DNA of 64,000 nt, from the NCBI GenBank assembly GCA_010909165.1, contig MU008158.1:1141478-1205477 (forward strand), written 5' to 3'. A program made the translations under genes and the position numbers. Position 1 is the first letter of the stretch, and every line of letters begins with the position of its first letter. Source of the DNA: Anthoceros angustus. Lineage: Eukaryota; Streptophyta; Anthocerotopsida; Anthocerotales; Anthocerotaceae. Below the pieces are notes generated by a model. The model was not told where the DNA came from. It saw nothing but the letters and a program-made list of their open reading frames with translations, and ran no database searches. Shown one piece after another: positions 1 through 11,336 of the stretch.

Positions 1-403
1 TTTTCCAACTTCCGCAAGGAACACGGCATCAACAGCATGTATTACCACCCCACACACCTCGCAGTAACGGGTCGCAAAACGGATGAACAACTGCTGTAAT
101 CGGGCTATCAATGCTTATTCATGCCCGCCTACCAGATCTTATTGGCCGAGGCAATGCAAAGATGTCAGTTTATATCGGAATCAACCATTACCTCATCCTC
201 TCACAAGGCACCCCTTATGAAGCTTGGACAGCCATGTCGGATTTATCTTCATTACGGGTCTTTGGAGCTCTTATGTATGCCCACATTCCAAAGGCCATCA
301 GACCAAACTTGACAACAAGGCCCGTAAATTCGCTCATAGGCTTCAATGGTATTTGTAGCATTTTGAGATATCGATCACGTATCACGTGCACAAAACTTGC
401 AAC
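1..403 (+). mobile_element. Fragment of host copia integrase plus a piece of element-1-type LTR
   Basis: The first 350 bases match the integrase C-terminal part of the host copia element, seen best at 13050-13412, including the stretch reading SLSQGTPYEAW and FGALMYAHIPKAI. Frame breaks make it non-coding. From about 352 the sequence switches into the left end of an element-1-type LTR (TGTAGCATTTTGAG), exactly where that element is inserted in the other copies. The LTR stops after about 60 bases, where the inverted JMJ32 copy begins. This is a dead fragment, the first tile of the 1-12.9 kb mosaic. Confidence 0.75.
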
Positions 404-2494
404 ATGAGAATGTACTTCGTAGGTGGGAGGAGGTTCTGAACGTGGATCGAGGAGATCCAGTGTGAACGGCAAGCTACGGGGCAATTAATAATAGAGTTGG
501 TCTGAAGACAGGAAGATACATCTGCTCAAACTCCATTTCATTTTGAGCAAAGCATCATATTTCAAAGCCAAGTTAAAGTGAACAAGAGGTGGGATTCTTC
601 ACTGCCTCCACAGTCTTCTCCCACAAAGAATTGATGAAGTTGAAGTAGGCATATTTAACATCAAATTCCATATCGTACCCTGCAAAACCAGGAGCCATCG
701 TGTCACCGTAACAACCATCCAGATATTTCCTAAAGTTGTTTCTCGACAGTGCCCAAGACGCAGGACTTACAGTAGTTGATTGCAACTGCTTTCCCTTCAG
801 CATCGGCTGACTGTTTAACGTGATGAAACCACAAACTTGGCCTGCAATCATAACGGCCAGCCGGGATGTGTGAACTTAGAAGCAGGCGAGGCACCTCATA
901 CTTCGGGATCACGGAATGTTGCTGGACACCACACACTTGAATGGTTCAACCAAAGGGGCAGACTCACAGATACAAGATCTCTCCTGCTTTCACAGTACAC
1001 GTGAAAGGAGATGGGCCCTGAGTATCGTGAAAACTTGGCTCTGGCTTCAGACATTGCAGAGGCTGGTGGATAAGGATCCACACTCACCCAGGGAACTTCA
1101 GGAGCTTCTCGGTCACAAAACTACGAAGAAATTTCCAGAATCCTGAAACAACGAGCTCCTGTGTCTGACAGAAGGTAGCAGCAAAGCATTAGGGGTTTGA
1201 GCAAATTGAAGATGAAACACTCGACTGTACCTTGTCTCTCAAATATTGGGCAGCCGGATACATTTCCACATACAGACGATGCACATCAGTTGGAGGCAGT
1301 AAAGTGAAATGTTTCTCTCCTGCCACAACCGCATACAAATTCTCATAGTGGTCCTTGTGGAAAGATGTCACAGCCTTCTCATTGCCAATCCACATGTTAA
1401 CCGCCTCGCACGCAACCCAGTGCTTCTGTTGCCCAAGATAGATGCTCGTCTGCATCTTTTGCCAACAGCCCGTACTCTGTCAAGAAACATCCGTCCTGCT
1501 GCTGGGCATATGCCACGCCCTTGCTGCTCGTGTTCTGAGTAATCAGCTCCAGTGCTTCCGGAAAGGGCAATTGCTCGACATGTGCAGTCACGAACAAAAA
1601 CCCAAGTCTCTTTTCTGCAATATCTTGCCCGTCATTGCAATTGACCTGGATTAGAGTTTGGCATAAAATCTCTTTCACCCTTCACAAGTATGTCTGCCGG
1701 TCCACTGTTTCCACTCACTTCCCATGAAGCAGAGCTGCATTTGCCATCTTTTCTGAAACAAAACAGGTAGTCTCAGAATGTAGACAAGACCCCACCACAC
1801 CCAGGGCAAGCGTCACCAATAAGCCATCCTCACCAGACTCAGGACCCAGTGAAGCCAGCGTGCAGCCATACAGTCGTTGCAAGATGGCAGGATCCACAGC
1901 AGCATCCGCCCCATCAGGTGAAGTGCACGCTCACAGTCTGGTGTCTCAGCACAGCAGAGAGGTACTCGTTGGACCAGCATCGGAGAGCGGGCCAGTGATC
2001 AATCGCGTCAGTGATGATGCATGGCTTACCAGGCATCACATAATCCCTGAGAAACTGCAGGAGGTAGAGGACCTCTCACGTTCCACCTCTCCGGAGTGCC
2101 GAGAGAGCTCCGCACCTCTTCTGATAACGACTCCATGGCAGCGCCCATCGTGAGCGCTTGAAGTCCCCATCCGCGTAATATCTTCGCCTGCGTGACTGCG
2201 ATTGTGCGTTTATCATAACCTTCAGTCTGGCCGGGACACCCTATAAACGGGTTTGGCAGCTTAACTTCTTTCCAGTGGCTCCATCACCCCATCACCCTGG
2301 AGCCGTGAAGCTCTTAAAACATACACCATCAAATCACAAAGAGTTCAGGCATGGACAACATGGGAGTCACAAGCGTGCACGCCCTAGCAACAAAAGAAAT
2401 ATCTGGTGGGCTGCCTGGAATCTAGCTGTGAAAGCATTGTATGTATAGAGATTTCAGCTGCCAGCATCCACTTGGCAAACCGAGCATCCAACAC
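404..2494 (-). pseudogene. Inverted partial duplicate of the JMJ32 gene and its promoter
   Basis: Nearly the whole segment is the reverse complement of 26731-28847. It therefore holds the intergenic promoter, all JMJ32 exons and introns and about 170 bp of 3' flank. Introns are kept, so the copy was made at DNA level and not from mRNA. The reading frame is broken by several small deletions: 2 bp near 2058 in exon 1, a cluster of 2-3 bp losses near 1900-1925, 5 bp near 1643 close to a splice acceptor, 2 bp near 1398 just before the metal-binding exon part, and 2 bp near 1020. Substitutions are very few. The HKD metal motif region (about 1350) and the final exon (573-670) are intact in sequence but out of phase. 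A functional product is unlikely unless the deletions are sequencing errors. Confidence 0.88.
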
Positions 2495-3078
2495 ACACGA
2501 GCAACCAAGCGCCTTGGTGGTACATTCTAACCTCTCGGGCTCTTCACGGATCAACATTTACACCTACTTTATGTGTGTCCGGCGACTTCACTCGATTCAG
2601 CATCATTTACACACTCAAGAACAAGGCCCAAGCATTTTCATGCTTCAAGGACTACAAGACCGTCGAAAAACAAGCAGGCAATTACTTTGCCTCAGATCCG
2701 ATGGAGGTGGTGAATATGGCTCCACTCAATTTTCCAACCACGCAAGGAACACGGCATCAGCAGAATGATTACCACCCCACACACCTCTCGTGAGCAGAAC
2801 GCCAGCGGATGAACGAACTATGAGCTGCGGGCTATCAATGCTTATTCCTGCTACCCGAGATCTTATTGGCGGAGGCAATGCGACATCTTGTCTATATCAA
2901 ACTCGAACCATTACCTCATCCCTCTCACAAGGCACTCCTTATGAAGCTTGGACAGCCATAAGCGGTTATCTTCATTACGGGTCTTTGGAGCTCTTATGTA
3001 TGCCCACATTCCAAAGGCCATCGACCAAACTTGACAACAAGGCCCGAAATTCTGTTCATAGGCTTCACCGATGGTATT
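2495..3078 (+). mobile_element. Host copia integrase fragment
   Basis: Translated pieces read GDFTRFSIIYTLKNKAQ, then RSDGGGEYGSTQFSN, the catalytic core region of a Ty1/copia integrase (rve fold), with the acidic residues D and E of the DDE triad visible. The C-terminal part with PSHKALLMKLGQP and FGALMYAHIPKAI-like coding follows in shifted frames. It ends with GGCTTCACCGATGGTATT, after which an LTR is inserted at the same place as in the 13.4-kb copy. It is a paralogous copy of 12939-13412 and reaches further 5' than that copy. Many small frame breaks make it inactive. Confidence 0.75.
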
Positions 3079-3278
3079 TGTAGCATTTTGAGATATCAGA
3101 TCGACAGATCACGTGCACACAAAACTTGCAACATGAGAATGTATATATTTTGGGAAGGACACATACAACAAGTCCAAGTCTCACAAAGCAGTTACAACGG
3201 AAAACTAACTAAAGAGTGCCCTAATGACAAACCCTATGTATATTGCAATGAACAAATAAACCATCATTATTTCTAACA
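3079..3278 (-). repeat. Element-1-type copia LTR (3' LTR, minus orientation)
   Basis: This is a 200-bp LTR with TG..CA ends: plus-strand TGTAGCATTTTGAG at the left and TTTCTAACA at the right. It is homologous to 13413-13611 and 19650-19851. The five bases before it are GTATT, the target site also seen at 13408-13412, so it is a duplicate of the same insertion and not a new one. Confidence 0.8.
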
Positions 3279-3704
3279 CCCCTCTCATTGAATATCGATA
3301 TATTAGCAAAATGACGATTAAACCAAAGTAATTGTCAAACTCTAATTAGGCGTGTACACACTAAAGCGGTGATCGGTCTTAAATCGGGTCTTACGCTCAC
3401 TCCATTGTGTGTGCCTCCGACACACACTGTCACGCCTCTTCGTGATGTCGGTTCTAGGGCAGCTCCATTGACCTATCGAGGACACTCTCACGAGGAAATC
3501 CATAGCGCATCGAGGACGAGGTTCAAACACGAAATGGAAGACGCCACTCCGCTCGCTTGTTGCATCTCCACGCATGGCGGCCCGCACATTCGCAAGTGCC
3601 ACATTTGCTCCTCCTGCCCTATCCATCCAAGGAGGCTATCGCAAGATGACAGAGGTGCTGCCGACGCGGCAGATGCTGCAGAGTGCAAATGAGAGGGAGG
3701 CAAA
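3279..3704 (+). mobile_element. Copy of the element-1 region between 3' LTR and pol, with part of the antisense ORF
   Basis: This matches 13612-14060: a short AT-rich stretch (TTGAATATCGATATATTAGC), then coding sequence reading EIHSAS, MEDATPLA and ANERE in shifted frames. It is the 5' part of an ORF that runs opposite to gag-pol in this copia family. Small deletions relative to the 13.8-kb copy often remove AG from CAG, for example CATCAGAGGACG becoming CATCGAGGACG at about 3508. The fragment ends where the joint to an integrase piece occurs near 3700-3710. Confidence 0.65.
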
Positions 3705-3779
3705 GATGTCATTTATATCGAATCAACCATTACCTCATCCCTCTCACAAGGCACTCCTTATGAAGCTTGGACAGCCATG
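3705..3779 (+). mobile_element. Short host copia integrase tile
   Basis: This 75-bp tile is almost identical to 163-237 and homologous to 13212-13285. It runs from ATGTCATTTATATCG through the GAAGCTTGGACAGCCATG stretch. It has no coding capacity of its own. It is bounded on both sides by joints to unrelated sequence with short shared bases (GCAAAG on the left, CAGCCATG on the right). Confidence 0.65.
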
Positions 3780-5519
3780 GCGCCTCGGGAGATGTTGAAA
3801 AGATAGGGTGGAAAGTGTGCTTGGAGCAGGTGAAAAGATGATCCAATTGCAATTGCAACCATTGCCAAGACTCTTGGGGTGGGTTGAGGGGAGCATCCAA
3901 ACTCGAGCCGGATATATAGCCCCGAAGAAGCCAACCTTACAGAGCCTCCCAAGTGGTTTGGTTGAAGTCCTTGTGTTTGTGCTCAATGTGACATTTCACC
4001 CCTTGACCTCGAGCATTGCTAAGTGCATGGACGGGGGTCCTTGGCCTCAAGGAGTGGGACACCATAGGGGAGGCGAGAACAAAGAGAATGGCACGATCTG
4101 GAACAACTTGGACGATTGCCCGAGGGTGGGGGTGAGGGGCAGTGCCAAGGACAAAGCTACCCCATCATTTATACGGTGTCGTTCAGTATGGCAAGCCCTA
4201 GTAGGCTAGCTAAAGGCCCCGCCGGAGGAACTGGCCGCAAAACACTGACAACCCACCACGCAGGACCTTCGCTCAAATCTTGAACATACTCAAGCTCGTG
4301 GCAGGCAAACATGATAGCCACAAAGCTTGCTAAAACCGATAAGTCAAGCCCTGCTAGTGCAAAACTCAACCAAAACCCTAAACCCCGCGCATAACCTAAA
4401 CACGAAGACCCAAATTAAACACAGGGGTTCACTGGCCCCACCGCCCAGCCTTTCGAGCCCCGTGATTTTGACACAACAAGATTCAAACTTGGAATAGGAG
4501 CATCCACTAGGCTAGAGGTCAATGCAATGGAGAAATCTTGGTTGGAAGCAAAGCTTTCCAAAGCACTTTGACATACAGACCACATCGCAAGACACAAACG
4601 CGGTTGGCTAGAAGCCGCCATGCTATACATATAATCGAATATTGTCTTCACAATTAGTTGATATACTCAAGGCTTTTACATAAAAATTTGCATTCCACAT
4701 GGAACGCGTTTGGATCGTGGTTAGCCATAGAGGGTTGTGGGCGAGCCACAACACGCCTTGACTTCTTAAATCCGTAGTCTCCATCGCGTTATGATGTTGA
4801 GTGTAATGTCGCAGGTCGACAAAGTGACGGCATGGAAGGTTAGGTTTTGTCACATACCTTCATAAATCGACATATATAATAGATTCTTAATTTTCATTCC
4901 GAGGTGCGGTGGTGCTAACTAACAGTCCTTAACATACACGTATAGTGCTGGAAAGAGGTAAAATGTCCTCCCATGCATATATATAACACAGCTGGTGGAA
5001 AAGAGATAAGTAAGCCTTTCCCAAGTATGTACAGTTTGTTGCTAGAAAGAAAAGTATGCCCTTCCTGCAAGTATGTAACGGTAGTATCTGATTCACTTCT
5101 ACAGGGCACGGTTGCATGGTTGCCTTTGTGGTCCTCAAAAGACGGGTGACCGTCGACTCTTACATGGGGGATCCATGGAGTTACTATTGAAGGATTTTTG
5201 CGAACGAAATATGAAGTGTGGTGCGCTGTACCACGTCAGCAGCCATCGGCGGTGCTTTTCTCGGGCGAGGTGTAGGTGGTTCTCACGCAGAGGAGCAAGT
5301 TGGTGCTCCCAGTGAGGCTCGTGTGAGCACTAATCGTGCTCACGAGTCACCATAATACTGTAGGCACACAGGTTATCCACAGCCAGCTCCAGATCTGGCG
5401 GATTCAGACGCGTTTTCTGGCGCTCCCGTTCATCCAGTGAGTGCGAGTTTGCCGTCTTCCAGGGCTAGCTGCTCGCCGCTGCTCAAACGAATCATGGCAC
5501 CGTCCCGATCGAGGACGAG
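3780..5519 (-). repeat. Inverted duplicate of the 54.47-56.35 kb region
   Basis: Read on the minus strand, this follows about 54471-56345. It carries the start of GPI-anchored gene 2 (ATG and first codons at 5493-5519), its upstream region, and the first unit of the 55.1-58.5 kb tandem duplication. Landmarks are the TTAGTTAGCACCACCGCACC motif (4905-4925 inverted) and the AACCCTAAACC stretch near 4375. No intact gene is present. Differences from the source are mainly small indels. Confidence 0.8.
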
Positions 5520-5829
5520 GTTCAAACACGAGAAATGGAAGACGCCACTCCGCTCGCTTGTTGCAGAATCTCCGGCATGGCGGCTGACGCACATTCCGCA
5601 AGTGCCTCGCATTTGCTCCTCTGTGCCCTATCCATCCAAGGAGGCTATACGCAAGATGACAGAGGTGTCGGACATCGGGCAGAGATGCTGCAGAGTGCAA
5701 ATGAGAGGAGGCAAGCAGTCGGTCACGTTGAAGACACCGTCAAGCCGGAGAAGTGCCGCGATGCTGGTGTCTTGCGTGATGTCGGATCCCGATCCCAAAT
5801 GCCGAGGAGTGTCCTCGCGCGCTGAGTGA
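5437..5829 (+). CDS. Chimeric ORF: start of GPI-anchored gene copy fused to a TE-derived antisense ORF
   Basis: This is an open frame of 130 codons. Codons 1-27 come from the duplicated 5' end of the GPI-anchored gene at 54494, including its native ATG (5493) followed by APSRSRT. At about 5510-5519 the frame passes without a stop into the copia antisense ORF (KEAIRKMTE motif) and ends in host copia sequence after a second joint near 5710. The donor signal peptide is cut off after eight residues, so the product would not be secreted. It lies downstream of the copied promoter and could be transcribed. Nothing shows that it is functional; it may be only a by-product of the rearrangement or of an assembly error. 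Confidence 0.3.
   Translation: MSASLPSSRASCSPLLKRIMAPSRSRTRFKHEKWKTPLRSLVAESPAWRLTHIPQVPRICSSVPYPSKEAIRKMTEVSDIGQRCCRVQMRGGKQSVTLKTPSSRRSAAMLVSCVMSDPDPKCRGVSSRAE
5520..5715 (+). mobile_element. Copia antisense-ORF tile
   Basis: This is homologous to 13858-14052, from GAGGTTCAAACAC to CAGAGTGCAAATGAGAG. It encodes part of the reverse-strand ORF of the element-1 family (KEAIRKMTE). It is joined on the left to the GPI-gene copy and on the right to inverted host copia sequence, both at short shared sequences. Confidence 0.65.
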
Positions 5830-6369
5830 TCGCCGCGCCTGATTGTGGGGCGCCGCCGGTGTCTGCAGCCGAGAAGCCGTGATGCGGAGTCTTGTCCGCG
5901 CCAGTTATGGGGCCGTCCTGCTGCGTGGCGGCGTTACCCGCCGGTTGTGCTTGGAGTTTGCCGGATTCGGGTCTGGTGCGCGCTTGCAGGGCTGCTGTAA
6001 TGGAGGTCTTCGTCCTCTTCTAGCGGATGTCGAGCCTGCGTCCCCCCGCCGCTCGGGTGCCTGGGCTCGAGGCCGCAAGTGAGGAAGCGCCCTTCATCTG
6101 TCAAAGTCGCCAAAGAGGATTGGTTGTGGTGTGTCATGTGAGGGGCCGTGCGTGGGTGCAGTGTGGGCTGGTGGCAGGCGGTGGGCTGAGGCCGGGCCAG
6201 CACAGGGTTGTGGTTGTGGCGCGGGGTGCGGAGCGGAGAAATCCACAGGCCGCCTCGCCGCTGTCTGCAGTGTGAAGCTCCCACCTTGGGTGGTCATGTC
6301 CTCAAGAAAGGTGACATCGCGGGAATGAGTCACCTTGTGGGTTTGAGGATGAATGATCTTATAGCCTTT
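5716..6369 (-). mobile_element. Inverted copy of host copia linker between integrase and RT
   Basis: This is the reverse complement of about 19852-20570, the GC-rich, proline-rich linker of the host element between integrase and reverse transcriptase (coding HKVTHSRDVTFLEDM on the minus strand near 6305-6345). It directly abuts the 5' LTR of element 2 at 6370, mirroring the 19851/19852 junction of element 1. It forms the outer part of the left arm of the large inverted repeat. Confidence 0.8.
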
Positions 6370-6561
6370 TGTTAGAAATAGTTTATTTGTTCATGCAATA
6401 TACATAGGGTTTGTCATTAGGGCACTCTTTAGTTAGTTTTCCGTTGTAACTGCTTTGTGAGACTTGGACTTGTTGTATGTGTTCCTTCCCAAAATATATA
6501 CATTCTCATGTTGCAAGTTTGTGCACGTGATCCGTCGATCGATATCTCAAAAACGCTTACA
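6370..6561 (+). repeat. 5' LTR of element 2
   Basis: It begins TGTTAGAAATAG and ends AACGCTTACA, about 192 bp. It holds a conserved GTGCACGTGATC block. The primer-binding region that should follow (TGGTATCAGAGCC in element 1) is degraded here to TGGCCCATGTGC, with the TATCAGAG part missing. Confidence 0.8.
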
Positions 6562-8104
6562 TGGCCCATGTGCGCCTGTCTTGCTTTCATTAGTTTGTCT
6601 CTAGCCATTGTCACATGCATAAGACATCTCGAAACCCTAATTGCGGATGGGCGGGATGCCTCGCAGAAATCATCTTAGGCAATCCCGGCGAGTCCGATAA
6701 GGAAAATATACCCTCTCATCGCATTTGAGAGGAAATACTTCAAGAGAGGAGCTTCTGCTGCTGAAAGAATTGAAAGATCACGTTTTCTCTACGTTCTTGT
6801 CAATTCTCAATTCCCTGCAGTGGAAGGCCGGGATTCTGAATCAGAATTTAATCAACCCCAAGTGAGGCGGCCTATCTGCAGGAATCAGCATACAAATTTA
6901 ACTCCATCAAATTCTGCACAATTCAGTAATCCGAAGCATTACCAAGAAAGGTTTACTGAACATGATGTTATTCTGAATTCCATCTTGAATATGCGGAGCA
7001 CTTTGTCGAGTACACCACGCGTCGCGATAACCCTCTGACCAAGACAGATCGACTTGAGAGATTGCGGTTTCGACCTTGTGACAATGGCGAAGCAAGAACA
7101 AGACATTGGCGACCTCGGGGAGCTTGGCTCGCACTGCCTCTTTGAGTCATAAGTTGTGGCTACAGCATCATGGGGTCTTCTAATACCGGGTGCGGCCATT
7201 ACGGGAGAAGGATCGAGACCTCTCATAATTTTGATGCCCGGAGCTTGGTGCGGTGCATCTTAGATGAGAAGCTTTTGATGGATGTTGTCGATGGGGACTG
7301 CAAGAAAAATTGCTGGTCAGCCCTCCGGTCTACACGTGGTACTGCATACCTACATATACAGGATGAGTTAGAATGGAAGCATAAAGCGGAAGGCAAGAAA
7401 CATACTTGTGGCTTCCGTGTCTCAAGAGATGATACCTCATATAAAAATGACGCAAACTTCAAACGAGGTTTGGTCATTGCTATCGACACCTATGATACAA
7501 AGGATATGGTGGCGGATGCACTGCTTCTGATGACACTCGCATGAAAGAGAGTGACTCTCGAGCCATGTCTCTAAGTTTAGGGCCAGAGCCGACTTGCTTC
7601 CTGGAGTAATCATCTCGTAATCAAGGGCGGCGATTACTTTACTTTCCTTCAAGTTATGAATTCTTTAGCTCAAGCCTTCAAACATCAGCAGTTATACCGC
7701 CATCCTTGACAACTTCTAACTGCATGCGGAAGGTTGTAGGAGCTTTCTGCAATTTGAGCGAATAGAAAACAAATGAAGGGTAATTCTTCCTTCTTATGCC
7801 CCACATGAGTGAATCTGACCTTGTTCTCTGGTAGGGGTAGGTGGTAGAGGCAGAGGTAGAGGTAGGGGTGGTTTTGGCGGGTAGAGGTTGTATCACCATC
7901 CTTCTACCAGTCACCATCCTCCATTCTAATTCTACCTCCAAGCACAGGAATTGTAATTATTGTGGAAAGCCAGCGGGTAAAGGATTGTAGGAAGAAAGTC
8001 GAGATGAGAGTGCAAAAGGTAAACAAAGTGAAGCTCACACTGCTAGGGCTTCTACACCAGGTCTGTTAGTTGCATATCTCAGTTCTTCCACTAAAGACTG
8101 TCAG

Positions 8105-8485
8105 AAATGGTTCCTGGACAGTGGAGCCTCCAATCATATGTGTTCAAAGAGAAAGTCTTTATCACATATGAGCCATCTCCACATGCCAACAGAAGTGGTA
8201 TTAGGAGATAACTCAACCATTCCAATCAAAGGATCAGGAGACATTCAAATCACTTTGAAGGACGGAAGTTACCTACTTTTGGAGAGAGCTTTACATGTTC
8301 CAGCACTTGCAAAGAACTTGGTTAGCACTATGGCACTTGGGAAGACAGGCCAGTACAGAATCACATTCGAAGGTATTGAATGCCATATTTCTAGACTGCC
8401 AGTACCTTCAGTGGTGATTGCTCGAGGGACCCCTCTGTTCGACCTTTATTTGCTAGATTTTGCTTCGCTCCACCGCATCGCTTAA
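8105..8485 (+). pseudogene. Element 2 protease / GAG-pre-integrase region
   Basis: This is the best preserved coding block of element 2. It reads WFLDSGASNHMCS, the aspartic protease active-site motif of copia retrotransposons with the catalytic D at about 8118, followed by HVPALAKNLVSTMALG, the usual region between protease and the integrase zinc domain. The frame stays open for 115 codons from 8138 and then breaks. In element 1 the same place (about 17990-18003) has lost the DSG residues. Confidence 0.7.
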
Positions 8486-9750
8486 CGTTCGATGTTGTAC
8501 CAATGGCACCTCAAGCAATGCATTTAAATAACGTCACTTGGGACATCCCAATATCCAAGCGATGAGGAGACTTCTTCGAGAAAGGATGGTCGGTTTTAGT
8601 GAGAAGGAACTTATTGACATTGATCTCGTGCTGTGTGCATGGTAAACAATTCAAATCCATTTTGGTAGTGGAAAACCAAGAAAGGCTACAGAAATACTTG
8701 ACCTGGTTCATACTGACATATGTGGACCTATGTCTGTGAACTCTTGGGGAGGCGCAAGATATTTCGTGTTTGAAGATGACAAGTCACATTTCTGTGTAAC
8801 TCGCCACAAGAGTGATGTGTTCCACGACAGCGGTACACGGCATATCGAGAGACACCCGGTTACAAATTAAAGTGTATCCGTTCGATAATGGAAAGGAGTA
8901 TTTATCTACGCTTTTCGTGAGTATTGCCAGAGAGGGATTACTCGACAACTCACAATTCCATACCACTCGAGACATGAATGGTAGAGAGAAGACAGAACCA
9001 TTCGATCGCTAGAGCTCTTCTCTGTCGGGAGGCTATCGATCAATTTTAATGGCGGTGCAAGTGTCGGCAATCGAATCGCTTTCTTCTCTTCATGTCAGAC
9101 ACCTTTCAAGCTTGGGGAGCCAAACCCGATCACACCTTCGAGTTTTGGTAGCATAGCATATGCACACATTCGATAAACTCCGTCACAAGTTTGCCTATAA
9201 GTCTAAGCGTCCATCTTTATAGGCTATCGGCAGGTATCATGGCTACAAGTTGTTCGATCCAACCACTCGTAGAGTGTCACATGCCGAGCTTGTCTTTGAT
9301 GAGAGATCATGCTTAACCCTCCGGTTCACCCTCACGATGACTTCTGCATCCGATGTCGTAAAGTTGATGTTCACTGTAGAGAGGCGGATGTAGATGACGT
9401 GACCCCGCCTATGTCACGTTTCCGGTGATCCTTCATATAGTATGCTGCCCCTCCAGTCCCACACGATAATCTAAACCCAAGACATCCACAGTTGGCGATA
9501 TCCTCCCGATCATCGATGATGATAACAATCGCCTCTTGGACACGTTGAACATGCTCATCCGTGATGAGCTCGATTCACCTGGTCATATTCAAAATACCGA
9601 TTGGTTTGGCGATGATCCTGAGTACGCCATGCTCACAACGCACCACTTAGACGGTCGACCGAGTGCAAATCACGTGAGAACGGGAACCTCCTTACCGCAG
9701 TTGAAGACTTCAGGAAGGTACCCAGACCCCATGGTTCAGCTGCAGATGAA

Positions 9751-11270
9751 GTGGTGGTCGACATGGTTACCTTGGCCTTTGAACCTGGTCATGAACCCCA
9801 AAGCTACAAGGAAGCAGTTAGTGGGCTAGAGGCCAAGCTTTGGCAAGCTGCAATCAACTCTGAGTATGATTCGTTGATACACAATAACACCTGGAAGATA
9901 GTTCCTCCGCCTCAGGGGAGGAAAATTGTCACCTCGAAGTGGGTGTTCAAGTTGAAATATAAGGCGGATGGCTCTATCTCCAAGTATAAGGCCAGGTTAG
10001 TTCGAGGTTTCTCAGGTCCCGGCTTAGATTACCATGACACTTTTAGTCCTGTCGTCAAGTCTCGGTCCCTCGGTTCTCTTCTCCATGTTCCGCATTCTTT
10101 GGCCTTTTCATCCATCGATGGATGTCAAGACCGCCTTTTACATGGGAAGTTAGAGGAAGACATATTCATGCGACACGAGGGGTTTGAGGTTGAAGGAAAG
10201 GAGGATTGGGTCTCACTCCTAAGACAATCTACGGTTTAAAAGCAGTCCTCGTGCATGGTATGAGTGCATAGATGAATTCTCTTAGGTCTAGGTTTTCTTA
10301 AAAGCACACGATACAAATGTCTATCTTATGCAAGAGCAAACGGGTTTTGTCATATTAGCCTGTATGTAGATGATTGTATCGTTAGGGGACACTGGAGGGA
10401 ATTACCAAAGTAAAGGGCTTCTTGTCTAGTCGTTTTGAAATGGTAGATGTTGGGGAGTTGTCCTCTTGGCACATGTCTGAGAGAGACCACAAAGCGGTAC
10501 ACTGTGATTCATCGCCAATATATCTTGGACATGCTTTATAAATATAAGCTTCGAGGAGGCAAAGGTGTCACCTCTTGAGACGGAAGCAAGTTGACGGCCG
10601 CCTCCGATGGCATCTTGACAAAGCGAGATGGAGGCCCTATGCCCAAGCAGTTGGTTCTTTAATTTATTGCTCCAATAGATCTCCGATGTAGCTCTTCCGG
10701 TGAGTATGGTTTCGCATATCAAAAATCCGGGAAAGACACCGGTCGGTGCGACGTATATTGCGATATCTTAAAGGGACGACGATCATGGTATACATTATAC
10801 CAAGCGAGTTATGAAGGTGAGGAACTCACACTTGAGTCTTCGATGCGGGCAGCAGATCCCCACGAGAAGGTCTTACGCCTATGCCTTCTTACTTCTGGTG
10901 GAGCGGTAACATGGTCTTCAAAGAAGCAAACATCCGTGTATCTCTTTCATCGGAGGCGTAGTATTCGCCACGACGTCAAAGGAAGCAATATGGCTGCGAA
11001 GGTTGTTGGGCGATCTTGGACAACCACGAAAGAACCAACCGTGATATATTGTGACAATCGATGCACTGGCACAAAATCCAGATTTCATGCTAGAACCAAG
11101 CATGTGGAAGTTCACCATCACTTCACCGGCATGTCTTGAGACCAAACAGTTAAAGCGGAATATGTGCCATCGAATCTGCGGACATACTTACCAAATCCTT
11201 ACCTAGGGCGAAGCATTATCAATTCAAAGAGGCCTTGGGTGTCTTAGAACCACTTCACACATCAAACGTG
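9751..11270 (+). pseudogene. Element 2 reverse transcriptase and RNase H remnant
   Basis: The frame from 9751 reads EAKLWQAAINSEYDSL, NNTWKIVPPPQGRK and SKWVFKLKYKADGSI, the N-terminal part of copia reverse transcriptase (RVT_2). Later, in broken frames, the YVDDC catalytic box (about 10365) and RNase H pieces (CDNRC near 11055) can be found. At least ten frame breaks are visible against the 14.8-16.4 kb copy. The element is dead as read. Confidence 0.75.
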
Positions 11271-11336
11271 TCCCACAAACAGGAAAAGAGTTTGTCAGAG
11301 GAGTCTGTAAGTAGACAAGCAGAAGTTCACTTAATA

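Noticed and set aside
5934-6333. Proline- and histidine-rich ORFs near 6 kb
   Set aside because: They are the inverted copy of the host copia linker and shadows of it.
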